64,000 bases of DNA from positions 23,046-87,045 of the forward strand of contig NZ_NFJL01000015.1 of assembly GCF_002159835.1 (NCBI RefSeq). Reading direction: 5' to 3'. The DNA comes from Blautia sp. An249 (GTDB taxonomy: Bacteria > Bacillota > Clostridia > Lachnospirales > Lachnospiraceae). Below the pieces are notes generated by a model, which searched no databases, was not told where the DNA came from, and saw only the letters and a list, made by a program, of their open reading frames with translations. A program made the translations under genes and the position numbers. Below are positions 53,262 through 62,518 of this stretch, in pieces (the stretch's first letter is position 1; every line of letters starts with the position of its first letter).

Positions 53262-54134
53262 ATGTTCGATCAGATCTTTGATGCGATTGAAGAGTGGATG
53301 AGGGGACTCCTCACAGGGATCATTCATTCCAACCTGGACCGGATGTTTACCGATGTCAATGAAAAGACCAGTGAGATTGCCGTTCAGGTTGGACAGACCC
53401 CGCAGGGCTGGAACAGCAGCATATTCAGTATGATCGAAAACTTATCGGAAACGGTGATCCTGCCGATTGCAGGGATCATCATCACATTTGTGCTCTGCTA
53501 TGAACTGATCAGTATGATCACAGAGAAAAACAACATGCATGATGTCGATACATGGATGTTCTTCAAGTACTTTGTAAAGATGTGGATCGCGGTCTATCTG
53601 GTCAGCAATACATTTACCATTACGATGGCCGTATTTGATGTAGGGCAAAGTGTGGTCAATTCTGCGGCAGGTGTGATCACCGGAAGTACAGAGATAGATA
53701 TCAGTTCTGTGCTGACAGACCTGGACACAGCACTGGAAGCTATGGAGATCGGGGAACTGGTCGTTCTGGTGCTGGAAACGCTGATTGTCAGCTTTGGCAT
53801 GAAGATCATGAGTGTTCTGATCACGGTAATCCTGTATGGTCGAATGATCGAGATTTATCTGTATACTTCAATCGCCCCGATTCCATTTGCTACTATGACC
53901 AACCGCGAATGGGGACAGATCGGGACCAATTATTTCCGGGGCCTTTTTGCCCTGGCGTTCCAGGCATTCCTGATGATGGTATGCGTGGCAATCTATTCCA
54001 TACTGGTGGCGGGCATCCAGTATTCGGATAACTTAAGTTCCTCTCTCTTCGGAGTGATGGCTTACACGGTTGTGCTGTGTTTCAGCCTGTTCAAGACGGG
54101 AGCACTCAGCAAATCAATTTTTAATGCCCATTAA
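53262..54134 (+). CDS. TrbL/VirB6-like conjugal transfer membrane protein
   Basis: 290 aa with about six membrane helices, including AGIIITFVLCYELISMIT and a cluster in the C-terminal half. SIAPIPFATMTNREWGQIG is a conserved segment of this family. It probably forms the inner-membrane channel of the type IV secretion system together with Maff2, PrgI and VirB4. It is 18 bp downstream of Maff2. Confidence 0.9.
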   Translation: MFDQIFDAIEEWMRGLLTGIIHSNLDRMFTDVNEKTSEIAVQVGQTPQGWNSSIFSMIENLSETVILPIAGIIITFVLCYELISMITEKNNMHDVDTWMFFKYFVKMWIAVYLVSNTFTITMAVFDVGQSVVNSAAGVITGSTEIDISSVLTDLDTALEAMEIGELVVLVLETLIVSFGMKIMSVLITVILYGRMIEIYLYTSIAPIPFATMTNREWGQIGTNYFRGLFALAFQAFLMMVCVAIYSILVAGIQYSDNLSSSLFGVMAYTVVLCFSLFKTGALSKSIFNAH

Positions 54135-54158
54135 ATTTCAGGAAGGAGGATTTGGACG

Positions 54159-54548
54159 ATGGCTTATGTCAGTGTTCCAAAAGATTTAACAAAAGTAAAG
54201 AATAAGGTGGCGTTTAACCTGACTAAGCGGCAGCTGATCTGTATCGCGGCGGGAGCGGCGGCAGGAATTCCTTTTTATTTCCTTACAAGAGGCGTTCTGG
54301 GGAACAGCAATGCTGCTACAATTATGGTCCTGCTGATGCTGCCGGCCTTTCTTTTCGCTATGTACGAAAAGGACGGCATGCATCTGGAAGAGGTGCTGAT
54401 CCATATGATCCGTGTCAAATGGCTGCGTCCGGCAGTCAGAAAATATGAAACGGAAAATTATTTTGAGACAGATCCGGGAAAGTCCGTGTCTGTGACAGTA
54501 AAAAAATCGGAGAAGGGAGGAAAGAACCTTGGCAGAAAGAAGCGGTAA
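54159..54548 (+). CDS. PrgI family protein (VirB3-like)
   Basis: 129 aa. The N-terminal VPKDLTKVKNKVAFNLTKRQL motif is diagnostic of PrgI. Two membrane helices follow (about 26-45 and 50-66), then a basic cytoplasmic tail. PrgI is the Gram-positive VirB3 counterpart. It overlaps virB4 by 20 bp. Confidence 0.93.
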   Translation: MAYVSVPKDLTKVKNKVAFNLTKRQLICIAAGAAAGIPFYFLTRGVLGNSNAATIMVLLMLPAFLFAMYEKDGMHLEEVLIHMIRVKWLRPAVRKYETENYFETDPGKSVSVTVKKSEKGGKNLGRKKR

Positions 54549-56985
54549 GAAACGGCGTCTGGAAAAGCGCCGGGCTAAAGAAGAGAAGAAAGCTGCGAAA
54601 CAGCAGGCGGCTTTGAAAGCCGCGAAAAAAGGCAGCCGTAAAGCTCCCCGCGGGAAGGCAGATCAGAAGGAGAAGCAGAAAGAAGAGAAAAGGATATCTG
54701 CACAGAGGACGATTGCTTATAAGGAAATGGCAAAGGACGGGATCTGCAGGGTGCATGATAAATGTTATTCCAAAACAATCCGGTTTTCGGATATCAATTA
54801 TCAGCTGGCTCAAAACGATGACAAAAATGCGATCTTTGAAAACTGGTGCGATTTTCTGAATTATTTTGACAGCAGTATCCATTTTCAGCTTAGCTTTATC
54901 AATCAGAAGAGCAACATGAAGGAATTTGAAAAGGTGATCCGGATCCGCCGGAGGCATGATGAATTTGATGAGATCCGGAGAGAATACGCTCGGATGCTGC
55001 ATCGGCAGCTTGCAAAAGGGAATAACGGTCTGGTGAAATCCAAGTATATCACTTTTTCCATAGAGGCGGATAATATCCGGGAGGCAAAGCCAAAACTGGA
55101 GCGTATAGAGACTGATATCCTGAATAATTTTAAAATCCTGGGTGTTCCCGCAGAACCGTTAAATGGAGCGGAACGATTGAAGATCCTGCGTCAGATACTG
55201 AATCCGGACGAGCTGGGGGATATCCCGTTCGATTATGGATCTATGGCCCATAGTGGGCTCTCTACAAAAGATTATGTGGCGCCTACCAGTTTTGTGTTCA
55301 AGGACGGAAAGACGTTCCAGATGGGAAATACCATCGGCGCAGTTTCGTACCTGCAGATCCTGGCGCCGGAACTTACCGATAAGATGTTGGCGGAGTTTTT
55401 GGACCTGGATAAAAATCTGATCGTCAATCTGCATGTGCAGTCTGTGGATCAGGTAAAGGCAATTAAGCTGGTGAAAGGAAAAATGACGGATATCAACCGG
55501 ATGAAGATCGAAGAGCAGAAAAAGGCGGTCCGTTCCGGCTACGATATGGATATTATACCGTCGGATCTGAACACTTACGGCGGTGAGGCAAAACGACTGC
55601 TGGAAGATCTGCAGAGCAGAAACGAAAGGATGTTTCTTGTAACGGTATTGTTCCTGAACACTGCGAAGACAAAGCAGGCACTGGATAATGCCATCCTGCA
55701 GACGGCAGGAATCGCACAAAAATATAACTGTATCTTAAGAAGGCTGGATTATCAGCAGGAAGAAGGGTTGATGAGCAGCCTTCCTCTGGGAGTGGGCCAT
55801 GTGCCGATCAAGAGGGCTCTGACAACTACGAGTACAGCAATTTTCGTTCCTTTTACAAGTCAGGAGCTTTTTATGGAAGGGGAGTCGTTATACTACGGTT
55901 TAAATGCCTTGTCCAACAACATGATTATGGTGGACAGAAAAAAATTGAAGAATCCTAATGGGCTGATCCTTGGTACGCCTGGATCCGGAAAATCATTTGC
56001 CGCGAAGCGTGAGATCACCAACGCCTTCTGTATCACGCAGGATGATATCATCATCGGAGATCCGGAGGGGGAGTATTATCCTCTTGTGCACGCCTTAGGA
56101 GGGCAGGTGATCCATATTTCACCTACCAGTAAAGACTACATTAATCCTATGGATATCAACATGGATTATTCTGATGATGATAACCCGCTGGGTGTAAAAT
56201 CAGATTTTGTCCTGTCGCTGTGTGAATTGATCATGGGAAGCAGAAATGGCATCGAGGCAGAGGAAAAATCGGTAATCGACCGCTGTCTCCCGCTTGTATA
56301 TCAGAAGTATTTTTCTGATCCAAGGCCGGAGAATATGCCTGTGCTGGGCGACCTTTACGATTGTCTCCGGAAGCAGAAAGAACCCCAGGCGCAGAGGATC
56401 GCCACAGCACTTGAGATCTATGTGAATGGATCATTGAATGTCTTTAATCACAGGACCAATGTGGAACTTAACAACCGGATCGTATGCTATGACGTGAAAG
56501 ATCTGGGAAAACAGCTGAAGAAGCTGGGAATGCTGATCGTCCAGGATCAGGTCTGGAACCGGGTGACGGTCAACCGGGCCAGCCATAAGGCAACGCGATA
56601 TTATATAGATGAATTCCATCTTCTTTTGAAGGAAGAACAGACAGCGGCTTACAGTATAGAAATCTGGAAAAGGTTCAGGAAATGGGGAGGCATCCCGACC
56701 GGAATCACTCAGAATATCAAAGACCTGCTGGCAAGCCGTGAGATTGAAAATATCTTTGAGAACAGTGATTTTATCCTGATGCTCAACCAGGCCGCCGGCG
56801 ACCGGCAGATCCTGGCAAAACAGCTGAATATTTCGCCGTATCAGCTGTCCTATGTGACCAATTCAGGAGAAGGCGAAGGGCTTTTGTTTTATGGCAGTAC
56901 GATCATCCCGTTTAAGGATAAGTTTGATAAGAGCCTGAAACTGTATTCCCTGATGACGACAAAACCAGAAGAAGTTAAAGATTAA
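54529..56985 (+). CDS. VirB4-type conjugation ATPase
   Basis: 818 aa from a TTG with GGGAGG 8 nt upstream. The first 60 residues are extremely basic. The N-terminal VirB4 domain is followed by the ATPase domain: Walker A GTPGSGKSFAAKRE near residue 487, Walker B RYYIDEFHLLLKEE, and the GIPTGITQNIKDLL sensor region. It energises assembly of the type IV secretion channel. A terminator-like hairpin lies just past the stop. Confidence 0.96.
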   Translation: MAERSGKKRRLEKRRAKEEKKAAKQQAALKAAKKGSRKAPRGKADQKEKQKEEKRISAQRTIAYKEMAKDGICRVHDKCYSKTIRFSDINYQLAQNDDKNAIFENWCDFLNYFDSSIHFQLSFINQKSNMKEFEKVIRIRRRHDEFDEIRREYARMLHRQLAKGNNGLVKSKYITFSIEADNIREAKPKLERIETDILNNFKILGVPAEPLNGAERLKILRQILNPDELGDIPFDYGSMAHSGLSTKDYVAPTSFVFKDGKTFQMGNTIGAVSYLQILAPELTDKMLAEFLDLDKNLIVNLHVQSVDQVKAIKLVKGKMTDINRMKIEEQKKAVRSGYDMDIIPSDLNTYGGEAKRLLEDLQSRNERMFLVTVLFLNTAKTKQALDNAILQTAGIAQKYNCILRRLDYQQEEGLMSSLPLGVGHVPIKRALTTTSTAIFVPFTSQELFMEGESLYYGLNALSNNMIMVDRKKLKNPNGLILGTPGSGKSFAAKREITNAFCITQDDIIIGDPEGEYYPLVHALGGQVIHISPTSKDYINPMDINMDYSDDDNPLGVKSDFVLSLCELIMGSRNGIEAEEKSVIDRCLPLVYQKYFSDPRPENMPVLGDLYDCLRKQKEPQAQRIATALEIYVNGSLNVFNHRTNVELNNRIVCYDVKDLGKQLKKLGMLIVQDQVWNRVTVNRASHKATRYYIDEFHLLLKEEQTAAYSIEIWKRFRKWGGIPTGITQNIKDLLASREIENIFENSDFILMLNQAAGDRQILAKQLNISPYQLSYVTNSGEGEGLLFYGSTIIPFKDKFDKSLKLYSLMTTKPEEVKD

Positions 56986-56987
56986 CC

Positions 56988-57020
56988 GACCATTTACCGT
57001 TTCCAGTAAATGGTCTTTCT
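56988..57020 (+). terminator. Terminator-like hairpin after virB4
   Basis: GACCATTTAC (56988-56997) and GTAAATGGTC (57006-57015) followed by TTTCTTTTT. It could attenuate readthrough into the cell-wall hydrolase gene. An ATG at 57010 lies inside the stem and is unlikely to be a start. Confidence 0.85.
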
Positions 57021-57042
57021 TTTTGCAAAGGAGGTGGAAAGT

Positions 57043-59307
57043 CTGGCAGGAGTGAAATATACCGCCAAAGAAAAAACGGTACAGAAGATGACCAGGGATG
57101 GTCTGACGGAAGAACATATCGGAGATGGTCAGAAAAAAGATATGCCGGATAAAACCAGGGGGCGTCCGTCCGCCAGATTTGAAAAACAGATCCGGGAGGC
57201 ATCTCTTCGACAGGAGGAGGTGTCTGCAGGAGAAAGCGTTGATGGCTCCAAATTGGAGCGGCGCATATCAGTGGATGGAGATCCGCAAAGCAGACAGCGG
57301 ATAACTGCAGACAGTGAAAAGGTAAGGAACCGGTCAGAAAAAATCCGGGATCATGAGACGGTTCCAGACACAGACGGACTGGATGGTCAGAAATCCCAGA
57401 TCAAAACCAGACAGAAAAAGGCCCGTCTGAAAGAAGAACAGGCAAAATCCGGGCGACTGGCTTTTGATGATGAAGGAAGCCAAATGGTCCGGGGAGCCGG
57501 AATGGGAGTAGGACACAAGGCCGCAGGAACAGCGGCATCTGCCGCTTCGGTATATGTTCATGTGAAAGCATCAGAGGAAGCGGATGATAACGCTGCTGTA
57601 GATGCTGCTTCGGCTGGGGAGCTGATGACAGAACGGGCTGCGGTGAGCTTGAAACGTACTCAGGACCGGAGTAAAAGAGCGGACGTCCGCGCCAGCCGGC
57701 GGGGGATCCATATGGAGAGTACTTCGGAAAGCAGATTGAAATTCACGCAGGGAGGGCAGGAAGGGACAGGAAGTACCTCTTTTAATAAGAAGAAGCAGGA
57801 AGACCGCCAGACTGTTATGAACCGTTTTTTTCAGCGGAAACGCTATAAAGAGGCTTATCAGTCTGCGAGAAGCGGGGCGGCCTCAGGAAAAGCAGGAGCC
57901 TCAAAAGCGGCTGCCGCGACCGAGACTATGACCACTAAGGCAAAGAACGCCTTAAAAGAAGTGGCAAGAAGGAACCATGCAGTATTTGCCGTCCTGGGAA
58001 TTTTTGGACTTCTCTTCCTATTGATCGCCGTGGCCTTTTCCAGCTGCAGCGCTTCGGTACAGGGGAGCGGATCTGTCATCGGGATTACTACATATCCAAG
58101 CTCAGACGAAGATATTTATGCGGCAGAGAACGCCTATGCTGCGTTGGAAGCGGCACTGAATGAACAGATTAACCAGATGGAGTCCACGCATCCCGATTAT
58201 GACGAATACAACTATAACGTGAGTGAGATTTCTCATAATCCTTATCATCTGATATCATACCTGACTGCGAAATACGGAGACTGGACCTATGCCGATGTAG
58301 AGGCGGAGATTGAAGCTTTGTTTTCGGAGCAGTATTCCCTCCATACAGAAGGACGGACAGAGACCGTGACGGAGACCCGGACGGTGCGTGTAGGAGAGTC
58401 ATTAGGACAGGTAGTCACGAGCGGCTACTGCAGCTGTTCCATCTGCTGCGGTCAATGGTCCGGCGGACCGACCGCCAGCGGAGTTTATCCCACGGCCAAT
58501 CATACCCTGGCGGTGGATGCCTCTAACCCAATCGTCCCGATGGGAACAAAAGTTGTAATGAATGGTGTGGAATACACCGTAGAAGACACCGGGGCTTTTG
58601 ACCGGTACGGTGTAGATTTTGATGTTTATTATGACGATCATGCATCCGCTTCCGCTCATGGACACAAGACCTGGGAATGTTATCTGGCCGATGATAACGG
58701 GAGTAATGAGGTAACTGTAACCGATACCAGGACAGTCAAAATCCTGTATGTGACGCTCACAAACCAGGGGCTTGACGCTATAGCGCGGGAAAACCTGGAT
58801 GAGGAACAGCTGATTCTTTACAATGCGCTGAATACAACGCTTGGAAACCGGGATTATCTCTGGGACAGCGGAGCAATTTCCGGAGGGTCCGGGGGCATGG
58901 ACTACGATATCCCGCCGGAAGCACTGGAAGATGAAGAGTTCGCTCGGATGATCCACGAAGCGGAAAAATATCTGGGCGTTCCTTATGTATGGGGCGGATA
59001 TTCCCCGTCAGGATTTGACTGTTCCGGATTTGTTTCCTATGTAGTAAACAACTGCGGAAACGGCTGGAATTACGGACGACTGACAGCAGAAGGGCTGCGG
59101 GGACAGTGTACTTACGTGGCACCGGGAGAAGCAAAACCTGGAGATCTGATTTTCTTCCAGGGAACGTACAATACGTCCGGAGCATCTCACATCGGTATCT
59201 ATGTAGGTAATGGAATGATGATCCACTGCGGGGATCCGGTCCAGTATGCAAATATCAACAGCAGTTACTGGCAGCAGCATTTTATGTGTTACGGCAGGCT
59301 GCCATAG
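57043..59307 (+). CDS. CD1108-type transfer protein with 3D and NlpC/P60 cell-wall hydrolase domains
   Basis: About 754 aa. AAAGGAGG (57027-57034) best fits a CTG start at 57043; a GTG at 57052 is the alternative. The N-terminal approximately 300 residues are charged and disordered, then comes one membrane helix (VLGIFGLLFLLIAVAF). The exterior part has a 3D-type double-psi barrel (GYCSCSICCGQWSGG...VEDTGAFDRYGVDFDVYY). A C-terminal NlpC/P60 domain carries catalytic Cys in SGFDCSGFVSY and His in SGASHIGIYVG. It opens peptidoglycan for the conjugation channel. Confidence 0.92.
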   Translation: MAGVKYTAKEKTVQKMTRDGLTEEHIGDGQKKDMPDKTRGRPSARFEKQIREASLRQEEVSAGESVDGSKLERRISVDGDPQSRQRITADSEKVRNRSEKIRDHETVPDTDGLDGQKSQIKTRQKKARLKEEQAKSGRLAFDDEGSQMVRGAGMGVGHKAAGTAASAASVYVHVKASEEADDNAAVDAASAGELMTERAAVSLKRTQDRSKRADVRASRRGIHMESTSESRLKFTQGGQEGTGSTSFNKKKQEDRQTVMNRFFQRKRYKEAYQSARSGAASGKAGASKAAAATETMTTKAKNALKEVARRNHAVFAVLGIFGLLFLLIAVAFSSCSASVQGSGSVIGITTYPSSDEDIYAAENAYAALEAALNEQINQMESTHPDYDEYNYNVSEISHNPYHLISYLTAKYGDWTYADVEAEIEALFSEQYSLHTEGRTETVTETRTVRVGESLGQVVTSGYCSCSICCGQWSGGPTASGVYPTANHTLAVDASNPIVPMGTKVVMNGVEYTVEDTGAFDRYGVDFDVYYDDHASASAHGHKTWECYLADDNGSNEVTVTDTRTVKILYVTLTNQGLDAIARENLDEEQLILYNALNTTLGNRDYLWDSGAISGGSGGMDYDIPPEALEDEEFARMIHEAEKYLGVPYVWGGYSPSGFDCSGFVSYVVNNCGNGWNYGRLTAEGLRGQCTYVAPGEAKPGDLIFFQGTYNTSGASHIGIYVGNGMMIHCGDPVQYANINSSYWQQHFMCYGRLP

Positions 59308-59322
59308 AATGGAGGTGAGGAT

Positions 59323-59631
59323 TTGAATAAAAAGATCAGACGGTATCTAGAAGAGATTGAGAAGACGGAGAAAAAGATCGCAGATCTCCAACAGTATCTG
59401 AAAGGGATCAAAAGCGCCTTGAAAGAGGAAGAAAATAATGAAATGATCCGGGCAATCCGGGGCATGAAGCTGGAGGGGGAAGAACTCCTCCAGTTCCTGG
59501 ACGGGCTGAAAGACGGAAATGTTCGCTTTGAAGTCGGAAAGAAGACGGATGGGAGCGGAAAAGGCTCTTTCGTCCGGCAGGATTCAAATAAAGAAAGAGA
59601 GGATGAGAATGATGAGAAAGAAATGGAATAA
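59323..59631 (+). CDS. DUF4315 family protein
   Basis: 102 aa from a TTG after GGAGGTGAGG. The first 45 residues are a coiled coil (YLEEIEKTEKKIADLQQYLK); the tail is acidic. DUF4315 proteins always sit between the NlpC/P60 gene and DUF4366 in Tn1549-like elements; function unknown. It overlaps the DUF4366 start by about 20 bp. Confidence 0.92.
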   Translation: MNKKIRRYLEEIEKTEKKIADLQQYLKGIKSALKEEENNEMIRAIRGMKLEGEELLQFLDGLKDGNVRFEVGKKTDGSGKGSFVRQDSNKEREDENDEKEME

Positions 59632-60337
59632 GCGGGTACTGGCTGCGGTCATGGCTGTGGCCATGATCCTGGGAACGTCAACAACAGCATTTGCCAATGC
59701 TTCTCCTCCGGAAGGGCAGGAGGCAGCACAGGAACAGTCTGCTTCGGCCGGGGAAAACGGTCAGACGGAAAATGTCCCGGCAGATGCAGCAACTGAGACA
59801 CCTCAGACAGAACCGGTGCTGGAAGAAGACGGGACCGGAGGCACGGCATTTACCACTCCCGGGAACGCACAGGTGCAGGATGATATTACAGAAGATGGAA
59901 GTAAGGAGTTCCTGACAATCACGACCAAAAATAATAATACATTTTATCTTGTGATCGACAGGAGCGCATCGACTGAAAATGTCTATCTGCTTTCTCAGAT
60001 CGATGAAAACGATCTGCAGGAATTTCTGAAAGACGGTGCTGTATCTGTATCAGAAAAACAGGAACCGGCTGTTGTGCTGGAAGAAGAATCCCAGACAGGA
60101 GCGTCTGCGGAAACCGGTCAGGAAAAAGAGCCGGCCGTTGAGGAGGAGCCAGAAGAGGAAGTCTCCGGCAATGCTGCAGGATTGATCGTGATTTTCCTTG
60201 CGGCGGGAGCCGGTATCGCGGCTTATTACTTCCTTAAGATCCGGAAAAAGAAAGCGATAGAGGAAGAAGAGGATGAGGAAGGGCTTGAGCTGGACGATGG
60301 CCTGGAAACTGTGGATGAACGGGAAGAAACCAGATAA
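59612..60337 (+). CDS. DUF4366 family secreted membrane-anchored protein
   Basis: About 241 aa from one of three tandem ATGs (59603, 59609, 59612) after AGAGAGG. Signal peptide to AFA/NASPP near residue 28. A Glu/Gln/Pro-rich linker, a compact domain (FLTITTKNNNTFYLVIDRS), a second acidic linker and a C-terminal membrane helix (LIVIFLAAGAGIAAYYFL) follow. It is a standard partner of DUF4315 in the transfer region; the exterior domain may brace the channel. A terminator follows. Confidence 0.9.
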   Translation: MRKKWNKRVLAAVMAVAMILGTSTTAFANASPPEGQEAAQEQSASAGENGQTENVPADAATETPQTEPVLEEDGTGGTAFTTPGNAQVQDDITEDGSKEFLTITTKNNNTFYLVIDRSASTENVYLLSQIDENDLQEFLKDGAVSVSEKQEPAVVLEEESQTGASAETGQEKEPAVEEEPEEEVSGNAAGLIVIFLAAGAGIAAYYFLKIRKKKAIEEEEDEEGLELDDGLETVDEREETR

Positions 60338-60349
60338 AAGATTTTATGG

Positions 60350-60381
60350 AGAGGGATTGCACAAAGATCTCTCTCTTTTTT
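60350..60381 (+). terminator. Terminator after the DUF4366 gene
   Basis: AGAGGGAT (60350-60357) pairs with ATCTCTCT (60367-60374), followed by CTTTTTTC. Confidence 0.8.
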
Positions 60382-60402
60382 CATTGAAGGAGGAATAGAC
60401 GT

Positions 60403-62505
60403 ATGTATCTTGTGATTGCAGAAAAACCAAGCGTATCAAGAGCGATCGCCCGTGTGATCGGGGCAGAGAACAGGGAGGAAGGATTTCTTTCCGGAAAGGA
60501 CTGTATCGTGAGCTGGTGCATGGGGCATCTGGCAGAATATCTGCCGCCGGATGGTTATGATAAAAAATATGAAAGCTGGAAGTATGAAGATCTTCCTATC
60601 ATCCCGGATGAGTGGAAACTGGCGGTATCCCAGGAGAAAAAAGAACAGTTTTATACACTGAAACGGTTGCTGAACAGTCCGGATGTGGAGTATGTGGTAA
60701 ATGCCTGTGATGCGGGAAGAGAAGGGGAACTGATCTTCCGGCGGGTGTACCAGCTTTCCGGAAGCAGAAAGCCGGTGAAACGTCTCTGGGTCAGCTCCAT
60801 GGAAGACAGTGCGATCCGGGCGGGCATGGAACAGTTGAAAGATGCGGAAGAATACCGGAATCTGGCGGAGGCGGCTGTCTGCCGTGCAAAAGCGGACTGG
60901 CTGGTAGGAATGAACGCAACCAGGGCTTTTACAACCAAGTATTACAAGAAACTTACAGTAGGAAGGGTTCAGACCCCGACACTTGCCATGCTGGTAGACC
61001 GGATGGAACAGATCAAAAAGTTCCGGAAGGAGAAGTATTTCAACGTGGAACTGGATTGTGACGGCATGAAAGCGGAACGGCAGAAGATCTTTGATCCGGA
61101 GGAAGCTGAAAAACTCCAGAACCTGTGCGACGGGAAAGATGCTCATGTGATGTCCTGTGAGAGTGTAGAGAAGAAGGTGAAACCGCCCAGACTCTACGAC
61201 TTAACTACCCTGCAAAGAGAGGCAAACCGCATCTATGGCTTTACGGCGCAGCAGACTCTTACGGCTGCCCAGAGCCTTTATGAAGAAAAACTGATCACTT
61301 ACCCGAGGACAGACAGTAATTTCCTGACGGAAGATATGGAGACAACTGCCAGACAGGTGATCCGTGTGATTCATGAGAAATATCAGCTGATGGGGCCTTT
61401 TGATAAACCGGAAAAACCGGATCTTGGCCGGGTCGTGAACAATAAAAAAGTGTCCGATCACCATGCAATCATCCCCACCATAGAGCTTGCGGATGCTCAT
61501 CTGGACGATCTGAAGGAAACGGAGCAGAAGATTCTGTTTCTGATTGCCGTACACATGGTGGAGGCTGTCAGCAGGGAGCATGTTTTCCGTGAGATTTCTG
61601 TGGAAGTTGAATGCGAGGGTGAGCATTTCCATGCGAAAGGGAAAGAGATTATGGAACAGGGCTGGAAGATTTACGAAGCTTGTTTCCGAAATCCTGACGG
61701 AATTGCTATAGAGGATCCGAAAGAGGCTGCAAAGGAGACGATTCCAAAGGTGAAAAAAGGGAAGACCTTCTATCATGTGGAAGCGAAGGTGACGGAACAT
61801 TTCACTTCTCCGCCGAAACCCTATACGGAGGATACGCTGCTTGCAGCAATGGAGACGGCAGGAAATAAGGAATTTGATGCAGATACAGAGAAAAAGGGCT
61901 TGGGGACTCCGGCAACCAGGGCATCGATCATTGAAAAACTGGTCCATTCCCAGTACGCCTGCAGGAAAGGGAAACAGATCGTGGCTACAGATGACGGGCA
62001 GTCCCTGATCGAGATCCTTCCGGATTATCTGAAATCGGCATCTATGACGGCTGAATGGGAGAATCAGCTGCTGGAAATGGAGCACGGAAAGATCCAGTCG
62101 GAACAGTTCCTGACCGGGATCCGGAATCTGATCACAATGATGCTGAACGGATGTGATCAGATCAGTGAGGAGGAATCCAGGAAGTTCCAGACGAGGGAAA
62201 GCATTGGCACCTGTCCTTTTTGCGGAAGTCTGGTATATGCAGGGAAACGAAATTATTATTGCAGCAACCGGGAATGCAGCTTTGTGCTCTGGAAAGAAAC
62301 CCGGTATCTGCAGAATATGCGAAAAGTGATTGACAATAATATGGCGGCGGAACTGCTGAAAAATGGAAGTACGCACGTCAAAGATCTGTATTCTTCCAAA
62401 ACGGGAAGATATTTTGAAGCAGATCTGCTTATGAAGGGAGAAGACGGAAAGATTGTCTTCTCTCTTTCTTTTCCAAAGAATAACAAGAAATCAAAGAGAA
62501 AATAG
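60403..62505 (+). CDS. topB: DNA topoisomerase III (type IA)
   Basis: 700 aa. The N-terminal Toprim domain has LVIAEKPSVSRAIARVIGA and DAGREGELIFRR; the catalytic Tyr lies in LITYPRTDSNFL. The C-terminal end adds a four-Cys zinc knuckle (CPFCGSLVYAG...CSNREC). Element-borne TopB relaxes or decatenates DNA during conjugative replication. It differs from chromosomal topA by lacking multiple zinc domains. GAAGGAGGAATAG precedes the ATG. Confidence 0.95.
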   Translation: MYLVIAEKPSVSRAIARVIGAENREEGFLSGKDCIVSWCMGHLAEYLPPDGYDKKYESWKYEDLPIIPDEWKLAVSQEKKEQFYTLKRLLNSPDVEYVVNACDAGREGELIFRRVYQLSGSRKPVKRLWVSSMEDSAIRAGMEQLKDAEEYRNLAEAAVCRAKADWLVGMNATRAFTTKYYKKLTVGRVQTPTLAMLVDRMEQIKKFRKEKYFNVELDCDGMKAERQKIFDPEEAEKLQNLCDGKDAHVMSCESVEKKVKPPRLYDLTTLQREANRIYGFTAQQTLTAAQSLYEEKLITYPRTDSNFLTEDMETTARQVIRVIHEKYQLMGPFDKPEKPDLGRVVNNKKVSDHHAIIPTIELADAHLDDLKETEQKILFLIAVHMVEAVSREHVFREISVEVECEGEHFHAKGKEIMEQGWKIYEACFRNPDGIAIEDPKEAAKETIPKVKKGKTFYHVEAKVTEHFTSPPKPYTEDTLLAAMETAGNKEFDADTEKKGLGTPATRASIIEKLVHSQYACRKGKQIVATDDGQSLIEILPDYLKSASMTAEWENQLLEMEHGKIQSEQFLTGIRNLITMMLNGCDQISEEESRKFQTRESIGTCPFCGSLVYAGKRNYYCSNRECSFVLWKETRYLQNMRKVIDNNMAAELLKNGSTHVKDLYSSKTGRYFEADLLMKGEDGKIVFSLSFPKNNKKSKRK

Positions 62506-62518
62506 GAGGACATAGAGT

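Noticed and set aside
61201..62376. 391-codon minus-strand frame opposite topB
   Set aside because: topB is unambiguous on the plus strand with all catalytic motifs; the antisense frame has no recognisable domain.
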